The notes beneath the pieces were generated by a model. That model saw only the letters and a program-made list of their open reading frames with translations. It was not told where the DNA came from and ran no database searches. Of a DNA stretch of 64,000 nt, positions 54,443 through 62,241 are shown piece by piece (position 1 is the stretch's first letter; each line of letters begins with the position of its first letter). Source of the stretch: an uncultured Salinimicrobium sp. (lineage in GTDB: Bacteria; Bacteroidota; Bacteroidia; Flavobacteriales; Flavobacteriaceae); assembly GCA_946887075.1 (NCBI GenBank), contig CAMPKA010000002.1, positions 186,001 to 250,000 of the forward strand. Reading direction: 5' to 3'. Both the position numbers and the translations under genes were made by a program.

Positions 54443-55375
54443 TTAACGCATTTCTAAAGAAGTTTTGCTTTTCCTCCGATTCAAGGGAAGATGTGCTTTG
54501 ATTTCTTTGATTAGAGCCTTGGAAATGCGATTTTTCTCAAATCCTCGTGGAGTAACAAGGGATACAGTTTTGCGGAAGGTACCATCTTGGAGTGACCTGA
54601 CCATTTTTAATCTCCGTTCCCCCATATAGAGACGAGCCGTCCCAGGGATAATGGTGACCCCGTCCGAGAGATCCACCATCTTTCGGATAGTCTCAAGTGA
54701 ACTTCCTGAAAATCTGAAAGCAGTATGTTCTCCAGTACAATAGTTGGTGGTTCTGGTTGCAGGAGTATTGCAGAAGGCTGATTTAAGGTCTTCCTGCAGA
54801 ATCATTTCTTCCCCACAGATGTCTGTCAAACGAATTTCCGGAATAGCGGCCAAAGGGTGATCCTCCGGCATATATAGAACAAATTCTTCCTGAAAAATGC
54901 CGGTTTCATAAAATCCTTCCTTCGGAAAGGGATCCAGACAAATCGCACCATCCAGGCTTCCGTTTGATAATTTTTCCACAAGCTGAGATAAACTCAGTTC
55001 AGCGATGATAAGGTGGAGGTCCCGGTATTTTCGTGAAATCTCTGTTACGAAAAGCGGAAGGAGATAAGGGGCAAGTACAGACAAAATGCCCAGTTTGAAT
55101 TCTCCCGAGGGCACGTTTTGTTTCCGGCTGGCCAGTCCCTCGAAGACAGCCTGTTCTTTAATTAGGAGTAACGCTTGTTTTATAAGATCCTGCCCCTTCA
55201 TGGTTGGTACTACAGGATGCCTGGTTCTGTCAAAGATCATGACATCGTATTGTTTTTCCAGCCGCTGTATTTCCTTGCTTAAAGTTGACTGTGCCACGTC
55301 ACACGCATCGGCCGCCCGGGCGAAGTTTCGATGTTTATCTACAGCAATGATATATTTTAACTGATTGAAATTCAT
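54443..55375 (-). CDS. LysR-family transcriptional regulator
   Basis: 310 residues from Met at 55375 (MNFNQLKYI); a start 3 codons earlier is possible. The winged HTH spans about 1-60 (FARAADACDVAQSTLSKEIQRLEKQ region), followed by a periplasmic-binding-protein-like effector domain from about 90 to 300. It resembles OxyR-group regulators in the HTH but I see no clear redox cysteine pair. It is the first gene of the leftward cluster and shares its upstream region with the Rrf2 gene, where a long palindrome lies 36 bases from its start. Likely controls the MmgE/PrpD operon. Confidence 0.9.
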   Translation of the reverse strand: MNFNQLKYIIAVDKHRNFARAADACDVAQSTLSKEIQRLEKQYDVMIFDRTRHPVVPTMKGQDLIKQALLLIKEQAVFEGLASRKQNVPSGEFKLGILSVLAPYLLPLFVTEISRKYRDLHLIIAELSLSQLVEKLSNGSLDGAICLDPFPKEGFYETGIFQEEFVLYMPEDHPLAAIPEIRLTDICGEEMILQEDLKSAFCNTPATRTTNYCTGEHTAFRFSGSSLETIRKMVDLSDGVTIIPGTARLYMGERRLKMVRSLQDGTFRKTVSLVTPRGFEKNRISKALIKEIKAHLPLNRRKSKTSLEMR

Positions 55376-55410
55376 GATAACCAATTCTCTTATAAAACTA
55401 CGAATATTTT

Positions 55411-55434
55411 ATAAAGGATAAAACTGTCCTTTAT
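55411..55434. promoter_or_regulatory. Palindromic operator, candidate Rrf2 site 1
   Basis: ATAAAGGATA-N4-TGTCCTTTAT; the outer bases extend it to a perfect 13-base inverted repeat at 55406-55418 and 55427-55439. It sits between the divergent LysR and Rrf2 genes, just upstream of the Rrf2 -7 element, where binding would block RNA polymerase. The same architecture recurs at 55941-55964. Confidence 0.75.
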
Positions 55435-55446
55435 AAAATCTTTTTG

Positions 55447-55454
55447 TATCTTTG
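55447..55454 (+). promoter_or_regulatory. Candidate -7 element of the Rrf2 gene
   Basis: TATCTTTG matches TAnnTTTG, 19 bases before the ATG at 55473. The palindrome at 55411-55434 covers the expected -33 region. Confidence 0.55.
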
Positions 55455-55472
55455 AACAGAAAAGCAAGGGTC

Positions 55473-55907
55473 ATGATCTCGAAATCCTGTAAATATGCCA
55501 TACGCGCCGCTGTTTTTATTGCATCACGCAGAAATTCGGGGATGAAACTTGGGGTTAGGGAAATTGCGGAGGAAATTGAAGCGCCTCCGGCCTTTACGGC
55601 TAAGATTTTACAGACTTTAAACAGATACAGAATTGTCACGTCGGTCAAAGGTCCTTACGGTGGCTTTTATTGCGAAACCTTTCAGCTCGACCTGCCGGTG
55701 ATAGAAATTGTGAATGCGGTGGACGGGCTTTCTGTTTTCCGAGAATGTGTTATGGGATTACATCAGTGTTCGGATGAGCATCCTTGCCCAATGCATTTCA
55801 AGTATGCCGGGACCCGGAATGATCTGTTAAAATCATTTCAGGAGAATACCGTGGGGAAGCTTGCAAAGAATCTCGCAGAAGGAGGTGCCTTTCTGACTAA
55901 TCCGTGA
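55473..55907 (+). CDS. Rrf2-family regulator, NsrR-like with three cluster cysteines
   Basis: 144 residues from Met at 55473; a TTG at 55452 lies inside the promoter element and is not a start. The N-terminal winged HTH (KYAIRAAVFIA, EIAEEIEAPPAFTAKILQTL) and the dimerisation helix are typical of Rrf2. Cys92, Cys99 and Cys105 (ECVMGLHQC, then HPCPMH) match the spacing of the iron-sulfur ligands in NsrR and related nitric-oxide or redox sensors. The palindromes on both sides of the gene suggest autoregulation plus control of the AhpD-azurin genes downstream. Which signal it reads cannot be told from sequence. Confidence 0.88.
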   Translation: MISKSCKYAIRAAVFIASRRNSGMKLGVREIAEEIEAPPAFTAKILQTLNRYRIVTSVKGPYGGFYCETFQLDLPVIEIVNAVDGLSVFRECVMGLHQCSDEHPCPMHFKYAGTRNDLLKSFQENTVGKLAKNLAEGGAFLTNP

Positions 55908-55940
55908 TAAAAAGGAAGGGGCAAGGGGATCTCCGCCAGC

Positions 55941-55964
55941 ATAAAAGATAAATATATCCTTTAT
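55941..55964. promoter_or_regulatory. Palindromic operator, candidate Rrf2 site 2
   Basis: ATAAAAGATA-N4-TATCCTTTAT, matching site 1 at 55411-55434 in all but 2 of the 20 arm positions and with the same 4-base spacer length. It is 43 bases upstream of the AhpD-like gene and 34 bases after the Rrf2 stop. Confidence 0.7.
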
Positions 55965-56006
55965 AATTTTTTTGAAACAAAACTAAATAACCTAAAGCTG
56001 AGTAAA

Positions 56007-56447
56007 ATGAGAGACCATGGATATTATTCAACTCTGGCCCTTTGTGCAATTAAGGGGATTCAGGAAATGGAGGAATGTTCGGCAGCAAGCGGCATAGACC
56101 CATCACTGCTCGAACTCGTGAAACTGAGGGCCTCCCAAATAATGAAGTGTGAGCATTGTACCGATCTGTATCTGGAAGGGGCCGGAGCAAGAGGGGAGGC
56201 TATTGATCAGTTGGCCATACTGGCGAACTGGATAGGGAATGATCATTTCTCCGAAAAGGAAAAAACCGCTTTGGCCTGGGCAGAGGCAATGGTTGACTTT
56301 CCGCTGAAGACTGGTTTAGAATCTATTGGTGAGAGAGTCCGAGTTTTTTTTAGTCCCAATGAACTGGTAGCAATCACAGTTGCTGTAAATATGGTCATTA
56401 GCTGGAACAATTTGTCCTTAACTGTCCGGGCATCCTCTGGAAAATGA
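56007..56447 (+). CDS. Carboxymuconolactone decarboxylase / AhpD-like protein (variant motif)
   Basis: 146 residues with an AhpD-type helix: KLRASQIMKCEHCTDLYLEG, Cys48 and Cys51. The His normally four residues after the second Cys is Tyr55, so peroxidase chemistry may be altered. The rest (EKEKTALAWAEAM, NELVAITVAVNMVISWNN) fits the family. It follows the second Rrf2 palindrome and is probably the first gene of an Rrf2-controlled unit. Its stop overlaps the start of the next gene (ATGA). Confidence 0.87.
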   Translation: MRDHGYYSTLALCAIKGIQEMEECSAASGIDPSLLELVKLRASQIMKCEHCTDLYLEGAGARGEAIDQLAILANWIGNDHFSEKEKTALAWAEAMVDFPLKTGLESIGERVRVFFSPNELVAITVAVNMVISWNNLSLTVRASSGK

Positions 56448-56821
56448 AATTCGCTTTCAGAGCTGTTAAACCTAGTCCCATGAATTCCGTCAATGTTGGA
56501 ATAGTACACATACTGGGCGTTATCGGCTGGTTGGGATCAGTCGTGCTGCTTTCTGTGAGGTTTCTGGAAGGCGGCGGATATCCTGGCTTTAAAAAGAACC
56601 CTGACCAGAGCACCAAGAAAAAATTTTCTGCATGTTTGAGAATGGTCGGGCTATTGATGAGTTCAAGCGGACTTTTTTGCCATTATCAGCAAGCAACATT
56701 GCAGGCGGATTACCAGGAAAGATTCTGGTCTATACATTCCCTGATCCTGGTCTGGGGCACTCTGGTAGTCGTTCTGTTTCTCCTGGATCCATATTTATAT
56801 CGAAACCCAGAAAAGGAATAA
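56444..56821 (+). CDS. Small integral membrane protein, unknown function
   Basis: 125 residues, start overlapping the AhpD-like stop by four bases. Three hydrophobic segments are visible (about 18-38, 65-82, 93-113). There are His residues near the first segment (VHILGVIGW) and the second (CHYQQ), which is compatible with a heme-binding membrane protein, but I cannot assign a family. A Met 12 codons in (MNSVNVGIVH) may be the true start. It lies between AhpD-like and azurin genes. Confidence 0.7.
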   Translation: MKFAFRAVKPSPMNSVNVGIVHILGVIGWLGSVVLLSVRFLEGGGYPGFKKNPDQSTKKKFSACLRMVGLLMSSSGLFCHYQQATLQADYQERFWSIHSLILVWGTLVVVLFLLDPYLYRNPEKE

Positions 56822-56879
56822 CCATAACCATGGCAATAATAATCTTCAAATACAGTAAATTCCTAAAATCCTAAATCAA

Positions 56880-57356
56880 ATGAATGCAAAAATTTTCACA
56901 GTATCAGTAGGCTTGTGTATGTTCCTCTTCGGATTCAACCACAGCGACACAGAACGGATCACCACGGCTTCCATGGAAGGAAACCAACCCCTGCGGACCA
57001 TTGTGATCAATTCGAATGACCAGATGAGATTCGACACCAGTCAGATAAAAGTCAAGGCAGGGGAAAAGATAAAACTTACCCTCAATTATACCGGGAAATT
57101 GCCGGAAAATGTGATGGGACACAATTTTGTTTTGCTTACCCAAGGTACGGACATTGCCAAGTTTTCTCAGGCTGCAATGAAGGCAAAGGGTAACGGGTAT
57201 ATTCCCTCATCCGGGGTTATCGCTCATACTCCGCTGATAGGAGGGGGGGAATCCACCACGATAGAATTTTCCGCCCCCAACAAGGGCAGCTATGATTTTA
57301 TCTGTAGTTTTCCCGGCCACTATGTGATGATGAAAGGGAAGTTTATCGTTGAGTAG
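56880..57356 (+). CDS. Azurin (type 1 blue copper protein)
   Basis: 158 residues with an export signal at the N terminus (about 1-20). The copper ligands of azurin are all present: His81 in MGHNFVL, then Cys142, His147 and Met151 in CSFPGHYVMMKG. Azurins carry single electrons in the periplasm, for example to nitrite reductase or cytochrome c peroxidase. Placement after an NsrR-like regulator and before a hemerythrin-like gene suggests a role in nitrosative or low-oxygen stress. Length is slightly longer than classical azurin because of the N-terminal linker. Confidence 0.93.
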   Translation: MNAKIFTVSVGLCMFLFGFNHSDTERITTASMEGNQPLRTIVINSNDQMRFDTSQIKVKAGEKIKLTLNYTGKLPENVMGHNFVLLTQGTDIAKFSQAAMKAKGNGYIPSSGVIAHTPLIGGGESTTIEFSAPNKGSYDFICSFPGHYVMMKGKFIVE

Positions 57357-57367
57357 TCCTCCTGAAC

Positions 57368-57408
57368 AGAAAATCGTAAGCTGGACCTAGTTTGGCTTGC
57401 GATTTTCT
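57368..57408 (+). terminator. Hairpin after the azurin gene
   Basis: AGAAAATCGTAAGC (57368-57381) pairs with GCTTGCGATTTTCT (57395-57408) over 14 positions with one G-T pair and a 13-base loop. The right arm ends in TTTTCT; there is no further T-run. It lies between azurin and the hemerythrin-like gene. Confidence 0.55.
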
Positions 57409-57435
57409 ATGAATTCCAAAAGCAATAATAGAGAA

Positions 57436-57897
57436 ATGGAAAAAAAACCGATAAAGCGATCTAGGAGCCTTCAGCCTTTAAGTAGAGACCACCATCACAC
57501 CCTTCTGCTGTGCTGGAAAATACGAAAGGGTTTTACTAAAGGAGTGGATCCTTCCAGGATCAAGGCCTATAGTGACTGGTTCTTTCATTCACACCTCTTA
57601 CCACACTTTAAAATAGAGGAAAAATATTTATTTCCGGTTCTTGGGAAAGAGGATCATATGATCAAAAAGGCTCTGGCTGAACACCGTCGGCTGAGAAGGC
57701 TTTTTGAGGACGACAGGAATCCTGAAAAATCCCTCAGTTTGATCGAAGAGGAACTGGATCATCACGTTCGTTTTGAAGAACGGGAGCTTTTCAACAGAAT
57801 TCAGGAGAATGCCACTGAAGAAGAATTAGCTTTAATAGTCCGGCATCACTGTGACGAAAAGTTTCAGGAGAATACCTGCGATGAGTTCTGGTTATAG
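57436..57897 (+). CDS. Hemerythrin-like (HHE) domain protein
   Basis: 153 residues from Met at 57436 (MEKKPIKRSR); the frame is open to a TTG within the upstream hairpin and a Met at 57409 is an alternative. The iron-ligand pattern of hemerythrin-like four-helix bundles is visible: LSRDHHH, LPHFKIEEKYLFP, EHRRLRRLF and LDHHVRFEERELF. Such proteins bind a di-iron centre and respond to oxygen, NO or iron; some repair iron-sulfur clusters. Position next to the NsrR-like regulator and azurin supports a nitrosative-stress role. Confidence 0.88.
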   Translation: MEKKPIKRSRSLQPLSRDHHHTLLLCWKIRKGFTKGVDPSRIKAYSDWFFHSHLLPHFKIEEKYLFPVLGKEDHMIKKALAEHRRLRRLFEDDRNPEKSLSLIEEELDHHVRFEERELFNRIQENATEEELALIVRHHCDEKFQENTCDEFWL

Positions 57898-58047
57898 CTG
57901 AGATAAAGGACATCTGCTCCTCGAAAGGCGAGTCGTCATCCCCGGGATCATATTTTTCTGAAGCAAGTCACTTATCTTGAAATCAGGGGTAAAGCTGATC
58001 ATGCTATTCCCGAAGTAAAGGTCCGAATACTCTCTGGAAATTAAGCG

Positions 58048-58055
58048 TATCTTTG
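58048..58055 (+). promoter_or_regulatory. Candidate -7 element of the two-component operon
   Basis: TATCTTTG, exact TAnnTTTG match, 26 bases before the ATG at 58074. Identical in sequence to the element before the Rrf2 gene. Confidence 0.5.
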
Positions 58056-58073
58056 ATTGGTAAATTCGCCAGC

Positions 58074-59189
58074 ATGCCTTCTACCACCTCCACTAAAGAA
58101 GAACTTCAGGAAAGGATCAAGGAACTGAGTTGCCTCTATGAAATTTCTTCCCTGCTCAGGCAGCATTCTGGGGATAATGAGGAGACTCTTAAGAAGATTG
58201 CGGCGGTGTTAAAGCAAGCCTGGAGATTTCCTGAACATGCAGTGGTGGAAATCCATCTGGACACCTTCAAGTATTTTACGGATATCCCTCCTGAGAAAAC
58301 CGTTTACCAGGAGGCAGAGATCTCTCCCCTGAACGAGAAACGAGGTTATCTAAAGATCTTTTATCCTACCCCCGCCTTTGAAGCGCAACATTTTCTTCCT
58401 GAAGAGCAAAAATTATTGGAAAAAGTAGCCGATGAGATTGGTTCTTTTTATGAGAAACAGTTACGGCTGGAGAAGGAAGAGCTACTCAAAAGGAGCGTAC
58501 ATCGCAATGACCGTCTCGCCATTCTTGGCGAAATAACTGCGGGAATTGCCCATGAACTGAATACCCCCCTCGGAAATATTCTGGGTTTTGCAGAACTCAT
58601 ACAGGAGCGGGGGGAGAGCGAGCAGACAAGACAGGACATTTCCAAAATAATCAAGGCTGCAATATTTTCCCGGGAGGTGGTCAAAAAGCTCATGTTCTTT
58701 GCCTGTGAAATGCCCCAGCACATGGAGATCATCAATATCAAACCTGTCATCATACAGGCATTGTCACTTCTGGGTCAGAACTTCAAGAAAGCAAAGGTGA
58801 CCTACGAGCTGGAAATGCCCCGGGAGGAGCTGGAGGCGCAGCTGGATCCCATCCAACTGACCCAGGTGCTGTTTAATTTGCTGATCAATGCGCTATATTT
58901 TTCTCCTGAGAACGCGGTGATCAGGATTAAGGTATATCGGCAGGAATCAGTTATTTTCATTGAAATCGCCGACATGGGACCGGGCATCAAACCAGAAGAC
59001 CGCAGCAGAATTTTTGAACCTTTTTTCACTACCAAAGGGACGGGAGACGGATCCGGATTGGGACTGAGTGTGGTACATGGAATAGTGAAAAGCCATAAGG
59101 GAAAGATCTTCGCTTTTGATAATGAGCCCACGGGCACTGTTTTTCAGATTCAACTTCCGATAAGCATGGGATATGGCCTTGAACAATGA
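58074..59189 (+). CDS. NtrB-like cytosolic sensor histidine kinase
   Basis: 371 residues from Met at 58074 (a TTG at 58053 overlaps the promoter element). Residues about 15-125 look like a GAF-type sensor domain; HisKA carries His160 (GIAHELNTPLGN), and HATPase motifs follow (NLLINALYFS, DMGPGI, GSGLGL). No membrane span, so it senses a cytosolic signal. The response-regulator gene overlaps its end by 17 bases and is the obvious partner. The GAF ligand is not known. Confidence 0.92.
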   Translation: MPSTTSTKEELQERIKELSCLYEISSLLRQHSGDNEETLKKIAAVLKQAWRFPEHAVVEIHLDTFKYFTDIPPEKTVYQEAEISPLNEKRGYLKIFYPTPAFEAQHFLPEEQKLLEKVADEIGSFYEKQLRLEKEELLKRSVHRNDRLAILGEITAGIAHELNTPLGNILGFAELIQERGESEQTRQDISKIIKAAIFSREVVKKLMFFACEMPQHMEIINIKPVIIQALSLLGQNFKKAKVTYELEMPREELEAQLDPIQLTQVLFNLLINALYFSPENAVIRIKVYRQESVIFIEIADMGPGIKPEDRSRIFEPFFTTKGTGDGSGLGLSVVHGIVKSHKGKIFAFDNEPTGTVFQIQLPISMGYGLEQ

Positions 59190-60498
59190 AAATGTCCTTA
59201 TCGTCGATGACGATTACGATATGTTGGAATTGCTGCAACGCAACCTCTCCAAACAGCATTTTCACGCTTACAGGGCAACTACTGTCACCCAGGCTATTGA
59301 CATACTTAAATTGAGCAGGATCGATCTGTTGATCACTGACCTGCAGATGCCAGGAATCAATGGGATAGAATTGATAAAGTATGTCGATGAACATTTTCCT
59401 GACATTCCTAAACTCGTGATCACCGGATTTCCTTCCCTGGACGGTGCTGTAAAGGCGATGCGGAGTGGGGCGCTTGATTACCTGGTGAAACCCTTCACCC
59501 AGGAGGAGCTGAAAACCGCTATTGAAAAATCTTTAAGCGGAGTCCGTCGATCCCGTCTGATCCCTCACAAGCCTACCACACATGATGCATATGCGGGAAT
59601 GCTCGGCACTTCGGAAGCATTTGAGGAAATGGTGGATATTATTGAGCGGGTTAAAAACAACAGGGCCACCATTCTGATCCAGGGAGAAAGCGGAACCGGG
59701 AAGGAATTGGTGGCAAGAGCAATTCACTACAAAGGCAGCTTTGCCCATAATCCTTTCATCGCCGTTAATTGTGGCGCCATACCTGAAAACCTTCTGGAAT
59801 CCGAGTTATTCGGGTACGTCAAAGGTTCCTTCACCGGGGCAGGGGAAACCCGAAAAGGTTTTTTCCAGGCTGCAGCAGGAGGGACCATTTTTCTCGATGA
59901 GATTGGTTCGGCGCCTGCAAATGTACAGACCGGCCTGCTCCGGGTCCTTCAGGAAAAGGAGGTGCGGATGATCGGATCTCAGAAGGCTGAAAAAATAGAA
60001 CTTCGCGTGATTGCAGCGACCAACAGCGACCTCTACCGAATGACTGAGACAGGTGCATTCAGAAAAGATCTGTACTACCGCCTCAATGTAGTAGATATTC
60101 ACACCCCACCGCTTCGGGAACGGAAGGCAGACATTCCCCTGTTGGCGCAGCATTTCATCAGGAAGTATGGGATGGAATATCAGAAGCCAAACACGGGAAT
60201 TACAGAAAAGGCCCTTGGTCTGCTTACACGTCATACCTGGCCAGGAAATATCCGGGAACTTGAAAATGTCGTGCAACGGGCTGTGATCATGTGCGACCGG
60301 TTAATAGAGATTCAGCATCTTCCTGATGAGATAAAGATTCCGCGCCCCTCGGATTCCGGCGGCGACCTGTCCAAACCCCTGAAAGAGGTGGAGAAGGAAT
60401 ATATTCTGAAAGTCCTCGCTTCTGTAGGAAACAACAAGACTAAAGCTTCGGAAATTCTTCAGATCGACCGAAAGACGCTACGGCAGAAACTGAAGTAA
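59173..60498 (+). CDS. Sigma-54-dependent response regulator (NtrC family)
   Basis: 441 residues: receiver (Asp56 in LLITDLQMP, Lys106), AAA+ domain (Walker A GESGTGKE at 171-178, the sigma-54 contact loop as GSFTGA at 218-223, Walker B GTIFLDE) and a C-terminal Fis-type HTH (NKTKASEILQIDRKTLRQKL). It activates sigma-54 promoters; I saw no convincing -24/-12 site nearby. The start overlaps the kinase gene by 17 bases. Likely targets in this window would be the flanking stress or nitrogen genes, by position only. Confidence 0.94.
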   Translation: MALNNENVLIVDDDYDMLELLQRNLSKQHFHAYRATTVTQAIDILKLSRIDLLITDLQMPGINGIELIKYVDEHFPDIPKLVITGFPSLDGAVKAMRSGALDYLVKPFTQEELKTAIEKSLSGVRRSRLIPHKPTTHDAYAGMLGTSEAFEEMVDIIERVKNNRATILIQGESGTGKELVARAIHYKGSFAHNPFIAVNCGAIPENLLESELFGYVKGSFTGAGETRKGFFQAAAGGTIFLDEIGSAPANVQTGLLRVLQEKEVRMIGSQKAEKIELRVIAATNSDLYRMTETGAFRKDLYYRLNVVDIHTPPLRERKADIPLLAQHFIRKYGMEYQKPNTGITEKALGLLTRHTWPGNIRELENVVQRAVIMCDRLIEIQHLPDEIKIPRPSDSGGDLSKPLKEVEKEYILKVLASVGNNKTKASEILQIDRKTLRQKLK

Positions 60499-60674
60499 AT
60501 CGGTTCACTTCTCTCCGTCCGGGGTAATTCTCCCCATTTCGGATTATCAATTAAAAACAATTTTTCTTTATATAGGGCTCATTTGCAATGTCTTACTGTA
60601 AAAGCGTTGCCTGATAATTTTTTCGGGCATGCCTATTGTCTTTCCAATGGCATCAACTTAAAATGGAAGGAGAT

Positions 60675-60842
60675 ATGGCCTTTTGGAAAACAGACCTCAA
60701 AGATAATCCGACACCGGAAATGCAGCAAATTCCCGTGAATCTGCCCACTGATCTGCTCAGGAGCTTGTGCTTTAATTGTGATAACAGGTCCCACTGCATT
60801 TTTGTCGAATCCAGGAAAATCTATTGTGAACTATTTGAATAA
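60675..60842 (+). CDS. Small four-cysteine protein upstream of glutamate dehydrogenase
   Basis: 55 residues from the ATG at 60675, which is preceded by a strong Shine-Dalgarno sequence (GGAAGGAG, 4 bases away); an ATG at 60663 would overlap that site. The C-terminal half carries CFNCDNRSHC...YCELFE, a CxxC-x5-C-x9-C pattern that could bind zinc. I recall similar short unnamed proteins in flavobacteria but no function. The gdhA start is 5 bases after its stop, so the two are translationally linked. Confidence 0.7.
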   Translation: MAFWKTDLKDNPTPEMQQIPVNLPTDLLRSLCFNCDNRSHCIFVESRKIYCELFE

Positions 60843-60847
60843 CGAAT

Positions 60848-62131
60848 ATGACTACTATAAAAACAGAAGAGAAGAGGAAAAGTATGTATGATACCGTCCT
60901 CAATCAATTTGAAAAGACTGCTGACCTCATCGGTCTTAATCCGAACATCAAAAAAATTTTGAGTCTTACCAACAATGAGATCATTGTTCATTTTCCTGTG
61001 AAGATGGACAATGGAGCGGTCGAGATATTTACCGGATACCGGGTACAGCATAATAATGCCCTGGGTCCTTACAAGGGCGGGCTCCGCTATCATCCGACCG
61101 TAGATGTGGACGCGGCCAAGGCACTGGCCATGTGGATGACCTGGAAGACCTCCCTCGCCGGCCTTCCGTACGGAGGTGCAAAAGGGGGAATCCAGATTGA
61201 TCCCCGGAATTATAGCCTGGGGGAGCTGGAAAGGATTACACGCCGTTTCACATACGCCCTGGGCGAGAATATAGGGCCTGAACATGACATTCCAGCACCC
61301 GATGTCAACACCAATGCCCAGACCATGGCCTGGATCGCAGATACCTATATGTCTACCAAATCTCCGTCGGAGAGGTCCCAGAACCAGCACGTGGTAACCG
61401 GAAAACCGGTCGGATCGGGGGGCCTTGAAGGCCGGGATCGGGCTACAGGATTCGGGGTTTACCTGACGATTAAACTCCTTCACCAGTCACGGGGGGAGCG
61501 TCTCAGCGGTAAATCTTTCATTGTTCAGGGATTCGGAAATGTAGGGTTCTGGGCCTCCAAATTCCTTGTAGAGGATGGCGCCAAGCTGCTTGCGGTTCAG
61601 GATGCACATGCCACGCTTTACAACCCTGAAGGAATTTCGGTGGCCCAGTTGTACGATCATTCCAGTCCGCGGAAGGGTTCCATTAAAGGATTCGACGGGG
61701 CGATCGAGATCGACCCTGAAGCCTTCTTCGGCTTGGAGTGCGACATACTCATTCCGGCGGCCCTGGGAAACCAGATCACGGGAGAAAAGGCTTACAAAAT
61801 CAAGGCTTCTGTTGTTGCTGAAGGTGCCAACGGTCCGACCGATCCTGAGGGAGAAGCGATCCTGTTGGGCAAAGGAATCACCGTTATTCCTGATATCCTC
61901 TGTAATTCCGGTGGTGTTATTGGAAGTTATTTCGAATGGTTGCAAAACCGCAACGGGGAGTTATGGCAACTCGAGGAGGTGATAGAAAAACTGGAAAAGA
62001 AGTTGACCCAGGTCTTTAAAAAGGTAGAAAAGGAGGTGGCCTCCAGAAAAACGGATTGGCGTACCGCTGCCTATATTCTTGCTGTTTCGCGGATTGAACT
62101 GGCATATAACCAAAGGGGGATTTTTCCTTAA
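60848..62131 (+). CDS. gdhA: Glutamate dehydrogenase (Glu/Leu/Phe/Val dehydrogenase family)
   Basis: 427 residues, the length of the hexameric alpha-subunit type. The catalytic Lys112 lies in PYGGAKGGI and the substrate lysine in GPYKGGLR. The Rossmann domain has the FIVQGFGNVG motif, and SGGVIGSYFEW closes the active site. It interconverts glutamate with 2-oxoglutarate and ammonia; coenzyme preference cannot be fixed by eye. It follows the small Cys protein by 5 bases and is closed by a terminator at 62184-62211. Confidence 0.93.
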   Translation: MTTIKTEEKRKSMYDTVLNQFEKTADLIGLNPNIKKILSLTNNEIIVHFPVKMDNGAVEIFTGYRVQHNNALGPYKGGLRYHPTVDVDAAKALAMWMTWKTSLAGLPYGGAKGGIQIDPRNYSLGELERITRRFTYALGENIGPEHDIPAPDVNTNAQTMAWIADTYMSTKSPSERSQNQHVVTGKPVGSGGLEGRDRATGFGVYLTIKLLHQSRGERLSGKSFIVQGFGNVGFWASKFLVEDGAKLLAVQDAHATLYNPEGISVAQLYDHSSPRKGSIKGFDGAIEIDPEAFFGLECDILIPAALGNQITGEKAYKIKASVVAEGANGPTDPEGEAILLGKGITVIPDILCNSGGVIGSYFEWLQNRNGELWQLEEVIEKLEKKLTQVFKKVEKEVASRKTDWRTAAYILAVSRIELAYNQRGIFP

Positions 62132-62183
62132 GAAGCTTTTCCGGAAGCTACCACCTGGATAGGGCAGTGCCGGAATATCAGAT

Positions 62184-62211
62184 ACTGATCCCGCCTCTGT
62201 GTGGGATCAGT
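62184..62211 (+). terminator. Terminator after glutamate dehydrogenase
   Basis: Perfect 9-base stem ACTGATCCC / GGGATCAGT with a 10-base loop; only a weak T-rich tail (TGCTTTATAAAT) follows. Confidence 0.6.
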
Positions 62212-62241
62212 TGCTTTATAAATCTTGAACTAAAAATCATT

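Noticed and set aside
56822..60635. Sigma-54 promoter expected near the NtrC-type regulator
   Set aside because: No GG-N10-GC site with flanking consensus was found in 56822-56879, 57898-58052 or 60499-60635.
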